Below are positions 18,268 through 26,553 of a stretch of DNA of 64,000 nt, in pieces. The position numbers and the translations under genes were made by a program. Every line of letters starts with the position of its first letter. Position 1 is the first letter of the stretch. The stretch is from Longimicrobiales bacterium (lineage in GTDB: Bacteria; Gemmatimonadota; Gemmatimonadetes; Longimicrobiales; Gaopeijiaceae). The notes beneath the pieces were generated by a model. That model did no database searches, had not been told where the DNA came from, and was given only the letters and a program-made list of their open reading frames with translations. The stretch is from the NCBI GenBank assembly GCA_958295645.1, contig OY282361.1:372001-436000 (forward strand). The letters are read 5' to 3'.

Positions 18268-19415
18268 AGCGGCTGGCAGGCGCGCGGTCGCGCACGCGCG
18301 GTCGGCGCGAGGGCAGTTGGCGCACGACGGATTCGAAGCCCGCGCGCACCGAAGGCCCGCCGAGCGCCTTGTTGCTTCGGGCGTTGCCGGGCGTGGGTCC
18401 GGTGCGCTTCCGCAAGTTGGTCGACCGGTTCGGGAGCGCCGCCGAGGCGTTGGCCGCTTCCCGCGGCCTGTTCGCGGGGATTGCGGGCGAAGAGGCGGCG
18501 CAGGCCCGGGCCGCCGGCAGCTGCGTCGCCCAGGCTTGCCAAGTCGCCGAGCGTTGCGAGCGGCTTGGTGCGCGAGTCCTCGTCTACGGCGCCGACGGCT
18601 ATCCGCCGCGCTTGGGCGAGTTGCGTGTGCCACCTGCGGTGCTGTTCGTGCTCGGTAGGCTGGAGCTGCTCGCCGCGGACTGCGCCGCCGTGGTGGGCTC
18701 CCGAAGAGCGACCGCGTACGGTCGGCGCGTCGCCCGGCGGATCGGCCGAGCCCTGACCGAGCACGGGCGCTGCGTGGTGTCGGGATTGGCCTTGGGGATC
18801 GACGCCGAGGCGCACCGGGGCGCATTGCCGGGACCGACGGTCGCAGTTCTGGGTTCCGGCGTCGACGTCCCCGCTCCCGCCAGCAACGCGGACCTCTACG
18901 AACAGATCGTCCGAACCGGCGCGGTGGTCTCGGAGTACGAGCCCGGCACGCAAGCCGCGCCCGCCCACTTCCCGGCGCGGAACCGCATCATCGCCGCGCT
19001 CTGCGCCGACATCGTCATTGTGGAGGCATCCTCGCGAAGCGGCGCGCTGATCACGGCCGAGATCGCCCTCGACCTGGGCCGCGACATCCACGCGGTGCCC
19101 GGCCCCATCGACCGCCCGACCAGCCGGGGCGCCAACCAGCTGTTGGCGGATGGCGCGGAGATCGTGCTGGACGCCAGCCTCGGAGGCGCGGCCGACTCGT
19201 CGCGGCCCCTGCCCCCGGAGCCGGAACTGCGCGCAGTCCTCGCAGCGCTTCCCGCGACCCCTGTCACGCTCGACGAACTCGCGCACTTGGTGGACGAGCC
19301 CGTCGACTCGGTGGCGGCGTCGGCCACCGTCCTGGAACTGCGCGGCCTCCTGGCCCAGACACGCGACTGCCGCTTCATGAGGACTCCGGGCCGGGCCGCT
19401 GGTCTCGTGCCATGA
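18261..19415 (+). CDS. dprA: DNA-processing protein DprA
   Basis: DprA loads RecA on incoming single-stranded DNA during natural transformation. The 384-residue protein has an N-terminal SAM-like helical part (ALPGVGPVRFRKL, about 36-48). The Rossmann-like DprA core has AVVGSRRATAYG, SGLALGIDAEAHRGAL, AVLGSGVDVPAP and FPARNRIIAALC. A DprA winged-helix tail (TPVTLDELAHLVDEPVDSV) closes the protein. The ATG at 18261 follows AGGAGGA by a few bases and overlaps obgE by 7 nt. Confidence 0.94.
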   Translation: MVERLAGARSRTRGRREGSWRTTDSKPARTEGPPSALLLRALPGVGPVRFRKLVDRFGSAAEALAASRGLFAGIAGEEAAQARAAGSCVAQACQVAERCERLGARVLVYGADGYPPRLGELRVPPAVLFVLGRLELLAADCAAVVGSRRATAYGRRVARRIGRALTEHGRCVVSGLALGIDAEAHRGALPGPTVAVLGSGVDVPAPASNADLYEQIVRTGAVVSEYEPGTQAAPAHFPARNRIIAALCADIVIVEASSRSGALITAEIALDLGRDIHAVPGPIDRPTSRGANQLLADGAEIVLDASLGGAADSSRPLPPEPELRAVLAALPATPVTLDELAHLVDEPVDSVAASATVLELRGLLAQTRDCRFMRTPGRAAGLVP

Positions 19416-20590
19416 CGTCCCTCCATCCAACGGCTCCCGACGCCTCGTCGAGCCTCGTCCGCAACCTCTACGTCCACGCGCCCTTCTGCGCGCGCCGTTG
19501 CGTCTACTGCGACTTCGCAGTCGAAGTCGATCGTTCGCCGGACGGTCGCCGCTGGACGTCGACCATCGCTCGCGAACTCGCCTTCCTCCTCGACACCGGC
19601 GAAGCGGCCCTGGCGCCGACGCTCGCGACTCTCTACGTGGGCGGCGGCACGCCGTCGCTTTTGGGCCCCGGCCTGGCCGGCGGGATCGCGGACGCGGTGG
19701 GCAGGCCGCGCGTGGCCGGCTCCGAACTGGAGTGGACCATGGAGGCCAATCCCGAGTCGTTCACGCCCGCGGTCGCCGAGCAGTGGGCCGCGCAAGGCGT
19801 CAACCGCGTCTCCGTCGGGGCGCAGAGCTTTTCCGCGCCTGCGCTCAAGTGGATGGGACGCCTTCACGAGCCCGGGGGCGTCGGGCAGTCCGTCTCCGCG
19901 GCTCGTCGCGCGGGCGTGTCGAACATCTCGATCGACCTTCTCTTCGGACTCCCCGGCGAGGTGCCGCGCTCTTGGGAAGCCGACTTGGACCGTGCGCTCG
20001 CGCTGGACGTCCCGCACCTCTCCGTCTACGGCCTGACGGTGGAGGAGGCCACGCCGCTCGCCCGCGCGATACGCGAAGGCAGGACCAGTCGCCCCGGGCA
20101 CCGGCGCTACCAGGAAGAGTACCTGCTCGCCGCCGAGAGGCTGGCCGCCGCGGGATACGAGCACTACGAAGTGTCGAACTTCGCCCGTCCGGGGTTCGCG
20201 TCCCGCCACAACCAGTCGTACTGGAACGGGTCGCCTTACTTGGGTCTCGGCAACGGCGCCCACAGCTGCCAAGGACGACGAAGAAGCTGGAACGTGCGCG
20301 ACTGGCGGGCCTACGAGCAGCAGGTGGCTCGGACCGGAAGCGGACGCGTCGGCGAGGAATCCCTCTCCAGCGACCAGTCCCGCTTGGAAGACGTCTGGCT
20401 GGGACTTCGCACCTCGGCGGGCATCGACGCGGCCTCCTTGGGGCCGGCCGCGGTCCGCACGGCCGAGAGCTGGCGGCTCCGAGGCCTTGCCCGAGTCGAA
20501 GACGGCGTGATTCGCCTCCTGCCCGAAGGATGGCTTCACCTGGACGACTTGGCCGTCGAAATGGACTTGGCCGCGCCCTTCGCCCGTTGA
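19412..20590 (+). CDS. hemW: Radical SAM protein HemW (coproporphyrinogen III oxidase-like)
   Basis: HemW binds haem and a 4Fe-4S cluster and is thought to deliver haem to respiratory enzymes. The radical SAM cysteines are C26, C30 and C33 in CARRCVYCDF, the CxxxCxxC spacing followed by the HemW-type YCDF. GGGTPS and MEANPES follow, with the HemN_C domain near the end (LSSDQSRLEDVWLGLRT). At 392 residues it lacks the N-terminal extension of true HemN, so HemW is the better name. ATGA overlap with dprA. Confidence 0.92.
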   Translation: MTSLHPTAPDASSSLVRNLYVHAPFCARRCVYCDFAVEVDRSPDGRRWTSTIARELAFLLDTGEAALAPTLATLYVGGGTPSLLGPGLAGGIADAVGRPRVAGSELEWTMEANPESFTPAVAEQWAAQGVNRVSVGAQSFSAPALKWMGRLHEPGGVGQSVSAARRAGVSNISIDLLFGLPGEVPRSWEADLDRALALDVPHLSVYGLTVEEATPLARAIREGRTSRPGHRRYQEEYLLAAERLAAAGYEHYEVSNFARPGFASRHNQSYWNGSPYLGLGNGAHSCQGRRRSWNVRDWRAYEQQVARTGSGRVGEESLSSDQSRLEDVWLGLRTSAGIDAASLGPAAVRTAESWRLRGLARVEDGVIRLLPEGWLHLDDLAVEMDLAAPFAR

Positions 20591-20693
20591 CCTCCCCGCT
20601 GGTCCGGCGATTTTCTATAGTTTGGGGGCGTCCCTTTGCTTTGCCTCCGCGCCCCCCGGGGCCCTCGCCCGAGACCGTGCGCCCGAGACCGCC

Positions 20694-21752
20694 ATGGAAC
20701 TTGTGCAACGCACCGCAGACCGCTCGCTGTCGGAGCGGGAGAAGACCGTGCTGGAGGCCGTCATCCGCACCTACGTGGAGACCGCCGAGCCCGCGGGCAG
20801 CCGCACGCTCGCCCGCCGGTACGCGTTCGGCGTCTCCGCCGCCACCATCCGCAACACGATGGCCGACTTGGAGGACAAGGGCTACCTGACCCACCCGCAT
20901 CCTTCCGCGGGGCGCGTGCCCACGGACATGGCCTACCGCTTCTTCGTGGACCGCATCATGGAGCCCGAAGTGCTCACGCCGTCGCAGCAGGCCCAGATCG
21001 AGAACCAGGTGTGGGCCAGCGACTCGACGGTCGAGCGCGTCGTGCGCAACGCCACTCGGGCGTTGGGCGTCCTGGTCAGCGGGCTGGGCGTGGGGTCGGT
21101 GCCGCAGCTGGACAACGCCCGCCTCAAGAAGCTGGACTTGGTGGCCGTCTCCGCCAACAAGGTGCTCATGGTCGTGACGGTGCTGAGCGGGCTGGCGCGC
21201 ACCGTCTACGTCGATCTGCCCGGCGCGGCGCCCGAAAGCATGCTTGCGGAACTCCAGCGGGTGCTCAACGAGCGCCTGGCCGGCCTCACCTTTCGAGAGA
21301 TCCGCCAGTCCTTCGGGGACCGGCTTCGCGACGCCGCCGGCGACCGGGTCACCCAGGACGCGCTGAACATCTTCATCGAGTCCAGCGAAGACCTCTTCGG
21401 GGCCGCGCCCGAGAGGCGCGAACGGGTCCTGCTGGGACGAACGTCGGCCATCGCGACTCAGCCGGAGTTCGCCACCAGCGAGCGGCTGATGGACCTGATC
21501 GAACTCACGGAGCGCAAGGACATGCTGGCCTCGATCCTGGGCGAGCGGGCGACGGCGAGCGGGCCCTGCGTGACCATCGGCGCCGAGCACGGCCCCGAAC
21601 TGGCCGGCTTCACGCTGATTACCTCCGGCTACCGTCTCGGGGGACTGCAGGGGATCGTCGGGGTCATCGGACCCACGCGGATGCCCTACGAGAAGGTCGT
21701 GGCGATCGTGGACTACACGTCGTCGCTGGTCACCCGAATGCTGGAGCCCTGA
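20694..21752 (+). CDS. hrcA: Heat-inducible transcription repressor HrcA
   Basis: HrcA represses class I heat-shock operons by binding CIRCE. The N-terminal winged helix (SEREKTVLEAVIRTYVE and SAATIRNTMADLEDKGY) is typical, followed by HPHPSAGRVPTDMAYRFFVD. The ATG at 20694 gives 352 residues, the family length; longer readings add Ala/Arg-rich sequence. No CIRCE palindrome is visible in the 100 bases upstream. A possible -10 box TATAGT is at 20616-20621, but no -35 stands at proper spacing. dnaJ follows after 44 nt; grpE and dnaK are not adjacent. Confidence 0.94.
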   Translation: MELVQRTADRSLSEREKTVLEAVIRTYVETAEPAGSRTLARRYAFGVSAATIRNTMADLEDKGYLTHPHPSAGRVPTDMAYRFFVDRIMEPEVLTPSQQAQIENQVWASDSTVERVVRNATRALGVLVSGLGVGSVPQLDNARLKKLDLVAVSANKVLMVVTVLSGLARTVYVDLPGAAPESMLAELQRVLNERLAGLTFREIRQSFGDRLRDAAGDRVTQDALNIFIESSEDLFGAAPERRERVLLGRTSAIATQPEFATSERLMDLIELTERKDMLASILGERATASGPCVTIGAEHGPELAGFTLITSGYRLGGLQGIVGVIGPTRMPYEKVVAIVDYTSSLVTRMLEP

Positions 21753-21796
21753 GCCCCGCGCCGCCGCCGCGCACACCGAATCGCGACTGACGATAC

Positions 21797-22939
21797 ATGG
21801 CCGACTACTACTCTTTGCTCGGCGTTCGCAGGGACGCCAGCCAGGAAGACATCAAGAAGGCGTACCGGAAAGTGGCGCTCAAGCACCACCCGGACCGCAA
21901 CGCCGGCTCCAAGGAGGCGGAGGAGCGCTTCAAGCAGGCCACCGAAGCGTACGAAGTGCTGCGCGACGCCCGAAAGCGGGCCCGCTACGACCGGTACGGC
22001 AAGGAGGGCGTCCGAGGTGCGGGCGGCATGTCCGGCGGCATCGACTTCGCCGACGCGCTGGAGGTCTTCATGCGCGACTTCGGCGGCTTCGGCGGCATCG
22101 AGGAGCTCTTCGGCGGCCGTCGCAGGCGGAGCGGCGAGCCCGCCCGAGGGCAGTCGTTGCGGATCAAGATTCCGCTGACGCTCCAGGAGGTGTGTTCCGG
22201 CGCGACGAAGTCGGTGCGCGTCGGGGTCCTCGACGCCTGCGACGCCTGCGGCGGAACCGGGGCCGAGGGCGGGGCGCGTCCGTCGCCGTGTCCCGACTGC
22301 GGAGGCGCGGGCGAGCAGCGCCGAGTCCAGAGATCGGTGTTCGGCGACTTGGTGAGCGTGGTCACCTGCGGACGTTGCCGGGGCGAGGGCACGCTCGTCA
22401 TGAACCACTGCCGGGCCTGCCGCGGCGAAGGGCGGACGAGGGCCAGCCGGGACATCCGCGTGAGGGTGCCGCCGGGGGTCTCCTCCCAGAACTACATCAC
22501 GTTGCGCGGCGAGGGCAACGTGGGATCGCGGGGCGGCCCGCGCGGCGACGTGGTGGCCCATCTGGAGGTGCAGGAGGACGAGCGCTTCAGGCGGGACGGC
22601 GACGACCTGCTGGCGGAGGCGCCCGTCACGTTCAGCCAAGCCGTGCTGGGGGCGCGCATCACGGTGCCCACCGTCGAGGGCGAGACTGCGGTGGAGGTGC
22701 CGGCCGGGACGCAGAGCGGAACGGTGGTCCGCATCCGGGGCGAGGGCGTGCCCGTGCTCAACGGCCGCCAGCGGGGCGACCTGCTGTGCAGCTTGATCGT
22801 CTGGGTGCCGGAGCGGCTCACCGCGGAGCAGGAGAAGGCCGTGCGCATGCTGGGCGCGTTGGAGGACCCGCCGCCCGAGCGGCTTGACCGCGAAGGCAAG
22901 CGAGGTTTCTGGTCGAAGGTGAAGGAGGCCCTGGGCTGA
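21797..22939 (+). CDS. dnaJ: Chaperone protein DnaJ
   Basis: A type I J-protein, 380 residues. The J domain has YYSLLGV and HPD at 31-33. The Gly/Phe-rich region at about 72-112 is followed by four CxxCxGxG zinc modules ([32 protein letters not shown]), then the client-binding beta domains. It stimulates DnaK ATPase and holds unfolded proteins. It sits directly after hrcA, so HrcA may autoregulate a hrcA-dnaJ unit, although no operator is seen. Confidence 0.95.
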   Translation: MADYYSLLGVRRDASQEDIKKAYRKVALKHHPDRNAGSKEAEERFKQATEAYEVLRDARKRARYDRYGKEGVRGAGGMSGGIDFADALEVFMRDFGGFGGIEELFGGRRRRSGEPARGQSLRIKIPLTLQEVCSGATKSVRVGVLDACDACGGTGAEGGARPSPCPDCGGAGEQRRVQRSVFGDLVSVVTCGRCRGEGTLVMNHCRACRGEGRTRASRDIRVRVPPGVSSQNYITLRGEGNVGSRGGPRGDVVAHLEVQEDERFRRDGDDLLAEAPVTFSQAVLGARITVPTVEGETAVEVPAGTQSGTVVRIRGEGVPVLNGRQRGDLLCSLIVWVPERLTAEQEKAVRMLGALEDPPPERLDREGKRGFWSKVKEALG

Positions 22940-22992
22940 CGGGAGGCGCTGGGCGGAGCAGGAGGCGCCGGGCTAGTCGGCCGAACCGGCTC

Positions 22993-23445
22993 TCAGCAGC
23001 CGCGGGCGCCCTCGGGAGGGAATTGGCAGCCTTGGGCCGTTTCGTGCGTCCGGAGGCAGATGGCTTGCGCTCGTTCGGCGTTCAGGACCCATCGGCAGAC
23101 GCTGGTTCGGGAGACTGGATCGACCTCGGCGGCGAGCGTGGCCAGGGTGCGCCAAAGGTGGCTGGCGAGAGCGCTGTGATCGGGCTCGTCGTTCGGCGAC
23201 ATGAGGACCATCCAGGCCACGAGGATCTGCTGTTGCTTCCTCTGGCGGGTCGCGAAGGCGTCGGTGTGCGCTTCGAGGAGCAAGAGGCGGCCGCCCGACT
23301 GGTCCGCGAGCGTCCGTAGCGTCCGCAGCGTGGCGCGCGCATCCGGACGTCGCCGGCGCAGCTCGCTGCGGAGCTGTTGCACGGGGAGGGCGCCCGGCCC
23401 GCTTCGGCGGAGCACGTCCACGATCTCTTCTATTGTTCTGGTCAT
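22993..23445 (-). CDS. Hypothetical helical protein, 150 residues
   Basis: No family is recognised. The product begins TIEEIVDVLRRSGPGALPVQ, then QQLRSELRRRRPDARATLR, which resembles a small winged-helix or helical bundle at the N-terminus. A middle region contains QILVAWMVLMSPNDEPDHSA. The amino-acid mix is balanced, unlike the Arg/Pro-rich antisense frames around it, which supports real coding. It stands alone on the minus strand between dnaJ and the YqeY-like gene, with 157 nt of free sequence upstream. Confidence 0.55.
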   Translation of the reverse strand: MTRTIEEIVDVLRRSGPGALPVQQLRSELRRRRPDARATLRTLRTLADQSGGRLLLLEAHTDAFATRQRKQQQILVAWMVLMSPNDEPDHSALASHLWRTLATLAAEVDPVSRTSVCRWVLNAERAQAICLRTHETAQGCQFPPEGARGC

Positions 23446-23602
23446 GAGCAGTCCGTGGTTGGTGAAGGGGGCGACCGCACGGCCTAGAAGCGTATCGCCG
23501 TCGGCGGGCGTTTCCTATGGCAGGATGGGACCACTTTTTGCGGCGACGCGGCGGCGGCGGCATTATTCAAGGCAGCCACGCCGAACGAAAGGGGAACGAA
23601 CG

Positions 23603-24040
23603 GTGGGCATTTCGCCGAAAGAGAAGTTGCGCGCCGACATGGCGGAAGCCCGCCGGGCCAAGGATCGGGCCCGCACGCTGGTGCTGTCCACGATGCTGGC
23701 CGAAGTGAGGAACCGGGAGATCGAGGCGGGCCGCGAACTCGGCGCCGAGGACGTGGTGGCGGCGGTGGCCAAGGCCGTCAAGCAGCGGCGCGAGGCCGCG
23801 GCTCAGATGCGGGCCGCGGGGCGCGAGGAGCTGGCCCGGAGGGAAGAGCAGCAGGCGGAGGTTCTGCAGGAGTACCTGCCGTCGGAGTTGTCGGAGGCCG
23901 ACGTGCGCGGGCTCGTGCGCGAGATCGTGGACGCCGGCGCCTCCCACCTCGGCGCGGTCATGGGACGTCTGATGCCGAAGATTCGCGGCCGCTTCGACGG
24001 GAAGGCCGCTTCGGAGATCGCGAGGCAGGAGCTTGGGTAG
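23603..24040 (+). CDS. GatB/YqeY domain protein
   Basis: A 145-residue helical protein related to the C-terminal domain of the tRNA amidotransferase subunit GatB. It opens SPKEKLRADMAEARRAKD, continues RTLVLSTMLAEVRNREIE and VLQEYLPSELSEADV, and ends in the tail domain GKAASEIARQEL. A tRNA-binding role is assumed from GatB; the free protein's function is not settled. The GTG at 23603 follows a GGGGA stretch. The stop lies inside the mutS2 start region. Confidence 0.88.
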   Translation: MGISPKEKLRADMAEARRAKDRARTLVLSTMLAEVRNREIEAGRELGAEDVVAAVAKAVKQRREAAAQMRAAGREELARREEQQAEVLQEYLPSELSEADVRGLVREIVDAGASHLGAVMGRLMPKIRGRFDGKAASEIARQELG

Positions 24041-26552
24041 CGAGGACTCGCCTTCCCCGGCGCGCACCGCCGAGGCCGGGAGACGGAGACACCGCTGCGA
24101 CCACGCGAGCGGCTCTTCCCAACGAGCGCTGAGCGTGCTCGAGTACCCCCGGGTGTTGGAGCACGTGGCCTCCTTCGCCGCGACGGGCGCCGGGCGAAGC
24201 GCCGTGCTGGCCATGACGCCGACCGGGGACGCGGCCGAAGTGCAGGCGCGCCTGGAGGCCGTGACCGAGACGCGGCGCTTCCTAGCCCGAAGGCCGCAAT
24301 GGACCCTCTCCGGTTTCGTCGACCCTGGCGACGCGCTGTCGCGCTTGGCGTTGGAGGGCTCCGTGCTGGCGGGCCCCGATCTGGTCCGGCTCGGCTCTCT
24401 GCTGGGCGCGGCCGGCTCGCTTCGCCGCGCGCTCGCCGAGGACGCGCGCGACCTCCCAGGCCTTCAGGCTCTGCGCGAGCGCCTGTTCGCGGACCGCGGC
24501 CTGGCCGCCTCCATCGGCAGAGCGGTGGGCGAGGACGGGCGCGTGCTCGACACCGCCAGCAAGGAGCTGGCCCGGCTCCGCTCGCGCTTGGCGGGCGCGC
24601 ACAGACGCGTCGTGGCCCACCTGGAGGCCGTCCTGGCCAAGCTTGCGGAACGCTACCGGGTGGCGGACGCCTCGGTCACGATCCGCGACGGCCGGTACGT
24701 GATCCCCGTCCGGCGCGAAGGCAAGGCCGTCGTGGGCGGCTACGTTCACGACGAGTCCGCCTCGGGCGCGACCGTCTTCGCCGAGCCGCCCTCCGCCATC
24801 GTCATGACGAATGCGGTTCGGGAGATGGAAAGGGCCGCCGAGCGGGAAGTCCACCGAATCCTTCGCGAACTGACCGGCCGTTGCAGGCCCTTCGCCGCCG
24901 CGTTCTCCGCCTCCCTCGCGGCGCTCGCCGAGATGGACCAGCGGGTCGCCTTGGCCCGGACGGCGGACGACTGGGACGGACACGCCCCCGAAATGTCCGC
25001 CGCCGCCGCCTCCTTGTCCGTCAGGCGTGGCCGCCACCCGCTGCTCGCCGCCGCGCGCTCCGATCCCGTACCCTTCGACCTGGACCTCGAACCCGGAGGG
25101 GCCGTGGTGGTGGTCACCGGCCCAAACGCCGGCGGCAAGACCGTCTTCCTCAAGTCCGTGGGCCTGATCTCCGCCTTGGCGCAGTCCGGCGTGATCCCCC
25201 CCGTGGGCCCGGGCACGCGCCTGCCCGCCTTCCGCTCCTTCTTCGCGGACATCGGCGACGAGCAGTCCATTTCGGACAGCCTTTCCACGTTCTCGGCCCA
25301 CCTGCGCAACCTCGGCGGCGTCCTCGCGGGCGCCTGCGACGGCTCCTTGGTGCTGGTGGACGAACCCGGCGCCGGCACGGACCCTCGCGAAGGCGAAGCG
25401 CTGGCCCGCGCCTTGGTGGAGACCCTGGCGGACCGGGGTTGCGTGGCCGTGGTCACCTCGCATCTGGGCGGCCTGAAGCGCCTGGCGGCGTCCGGCAACC
25501 GCGTCTTCAACGCCTCGCTGGAGTTCGACGCCGAGCAGATCGAACCCACCTTCCGATTCCTATGGGGACGCCCCGGCCGCAGCTACGGCCTGGCGATGGC
25601 GCGCAGCCTCGGGTTTCCGGCGGCGACGCTCGACCTCGCCGATCGCTTCCGGGACGACGCCGACGCTCGCCTGGACGAACTTCTGTCGAGCTTGCAGAAG
25701 CAGGAGGGCCGCGCATCCCGCCTGTCGGAGCAGCTGGGCCGCGAACGCGAACACGCCCGCGCCCGCCTGGAGGGCTTGGAGCGCCGCGAGCGCGCGGTCC
25801 TCGAGTCGGAGCAGTCCCGCTTGGCCGAGGCCCGCGCCCGCGCCCGCCGGATGCTGCTCGACGCCCGCCGCGAGGTGGAAGAGGCCATTGCGCGCCTCGA
25901 AGCCCGCGTCGCCGCCGGCCATCCGCTGGAAGAGGCCGCGCGGCAGGCCCGCCGTTCCGTCGAGACCGCGGCCCGGGCGTTGCAAGAGACGGACTCGGCC
26001 GCCGCCGGCCATCCCGCGAAGCCTCCGCCGCACGGCCAACCCGCCGGGCCGGTCTCGCCTCCCGACCGCCTCGACGCCCAGCCCCCGTCGCCCGGCCAAT
26101 GGGTCGCCATCGCGGGGTCGGGCGCCTGCGGCCGCGTGGTGGCGCTCGACGGCGACCGCGCCGAAGTCGACGCCGGCGGCCTCCGCATGAGGGTGCCGCT
26201 GGTCCGTCTCCGTCCGGCGGACGAGGGCGCCGCCTCCCGCAACGGCCGTCCCCCGCAACGGAGCCGCCGTCCCCAAGACCCCCAGCCGTCCCACGCATTC
26301 GCTTCGAATCCCTCCCCCGAGATCGACCTCCGGGGCCAGCGGCCGGACGAAGCCGAGACCTCGCTGGCGAGAGCGGTGGACGACGCGGTCGTGGCCGGCC
26401 TCCGCGATCTCCGCGTCATTCACGGCAAGGGAACGGGCGCCCTGCGAGAGCGCGTGGCCCGCGTGCTCGGCGAAGACCCCCGCGTCGAGGAGTTCCGCCC
26501 CGGCGGGCCGGGCGAGGGCGGATACGGCGTCACCGTGGCGCGGGTGGGCTGA
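24033..26552 (+). CDS. mutS2: Endonuclease MutS2
   Basis: An 839-residue MutS-like ATPase that suppresses recombination or rescues collided ribosomes, depending on species. RALSVLEYPRVLEHVASF marks the N-terminus. The ATPase core has Walker A GPNAGGKT (about residues 362-369) and the Walker B region LVLVDEPGAGTDP. A coiled-coil arm covers about 540-640. The C-terminal Smr nuclease domain (about 760-839) shows IDLRGQRPDEA and HGKGTGALRE. The start is TTG at 24033, overlapping the YqeY-like gene by 8 nt. A Pro/Ala-rich stretch precedes the KOW-like segment. Confidence 0.94.
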   Translation: MGSEDSPSPARTAEAGRRRHRCDHASGSSQRALSVLEYPRVLEHVASFAATGAGRSAVLAMTPTGDAAEVQARLEAVTETRRFLARRPQWTLSGFVDPGDALSRLALEGSVLAGPDLVRLGSLLGAAGSLRRALAEDARDLPGLQALRERLFADRGLAASIGRAVGEDGRVLDTASKELARLRSRLAGAHRRVVAHLEAVLAKLAERYRVADASVTIRDGRYVIPVRREGKAVVGGYVHDESASGATVFAEPPSAIVMTNAVREMERAAEREVHRILRELTGRCRPFAAAFSASLAALAEMDQRVALARTADDWDGHAPEMSAAAASLSVRRGRHPLLAAARSDPVPFDLDLEPGGAVVVVTGPNAGGKTVFLKSVGLISALAQSGVIPPVGPGTRLPAFRSFFADIGDEQSISDSLSTFSAHLRNLGGVLAGACDGSLVLVDEPGAGTDPREGEALARALVETLADRGCVAVVTSHLGGLKRLAASGNRVFNASLEFDAEQIEPTFRFLWGRPGRSYGLAMARSLGFPAATLDLADRFRDDADARLDELLSSLQKQEGRASRLSEQLGREREHARARLEGLERRERAVLESEQSRLAEARARARRMLLDARREVEEAIARLEARVAAGHPLEEAARQARRSVETAARALQETDSAAAGHPAKPPPHGQPAGPVSPPDRLDAQPPSPGQWVAIAGSGACGRVVALDGDRAEVDAGGLRMRVPLVRLRPADEGAASRNGRPPQRSRRPQDPQPSHAFASNPSPEIDLRGQRPDEAETSLARAVDDAVVAGLRDLRVIHGKGTGALRERVARVLGEDPRVEEFRPGGPGEGGYGVTVARVG

Positions 26553-26553
26553 C

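Noticed and set aside
20587-20621. TTGACC...TATAGT as an hrcA promoter
   Set aside because: The spacing between the two boxes is 23 nt, too long for a normal sigma-70 promoter. Only the -10-like box is mentioned.
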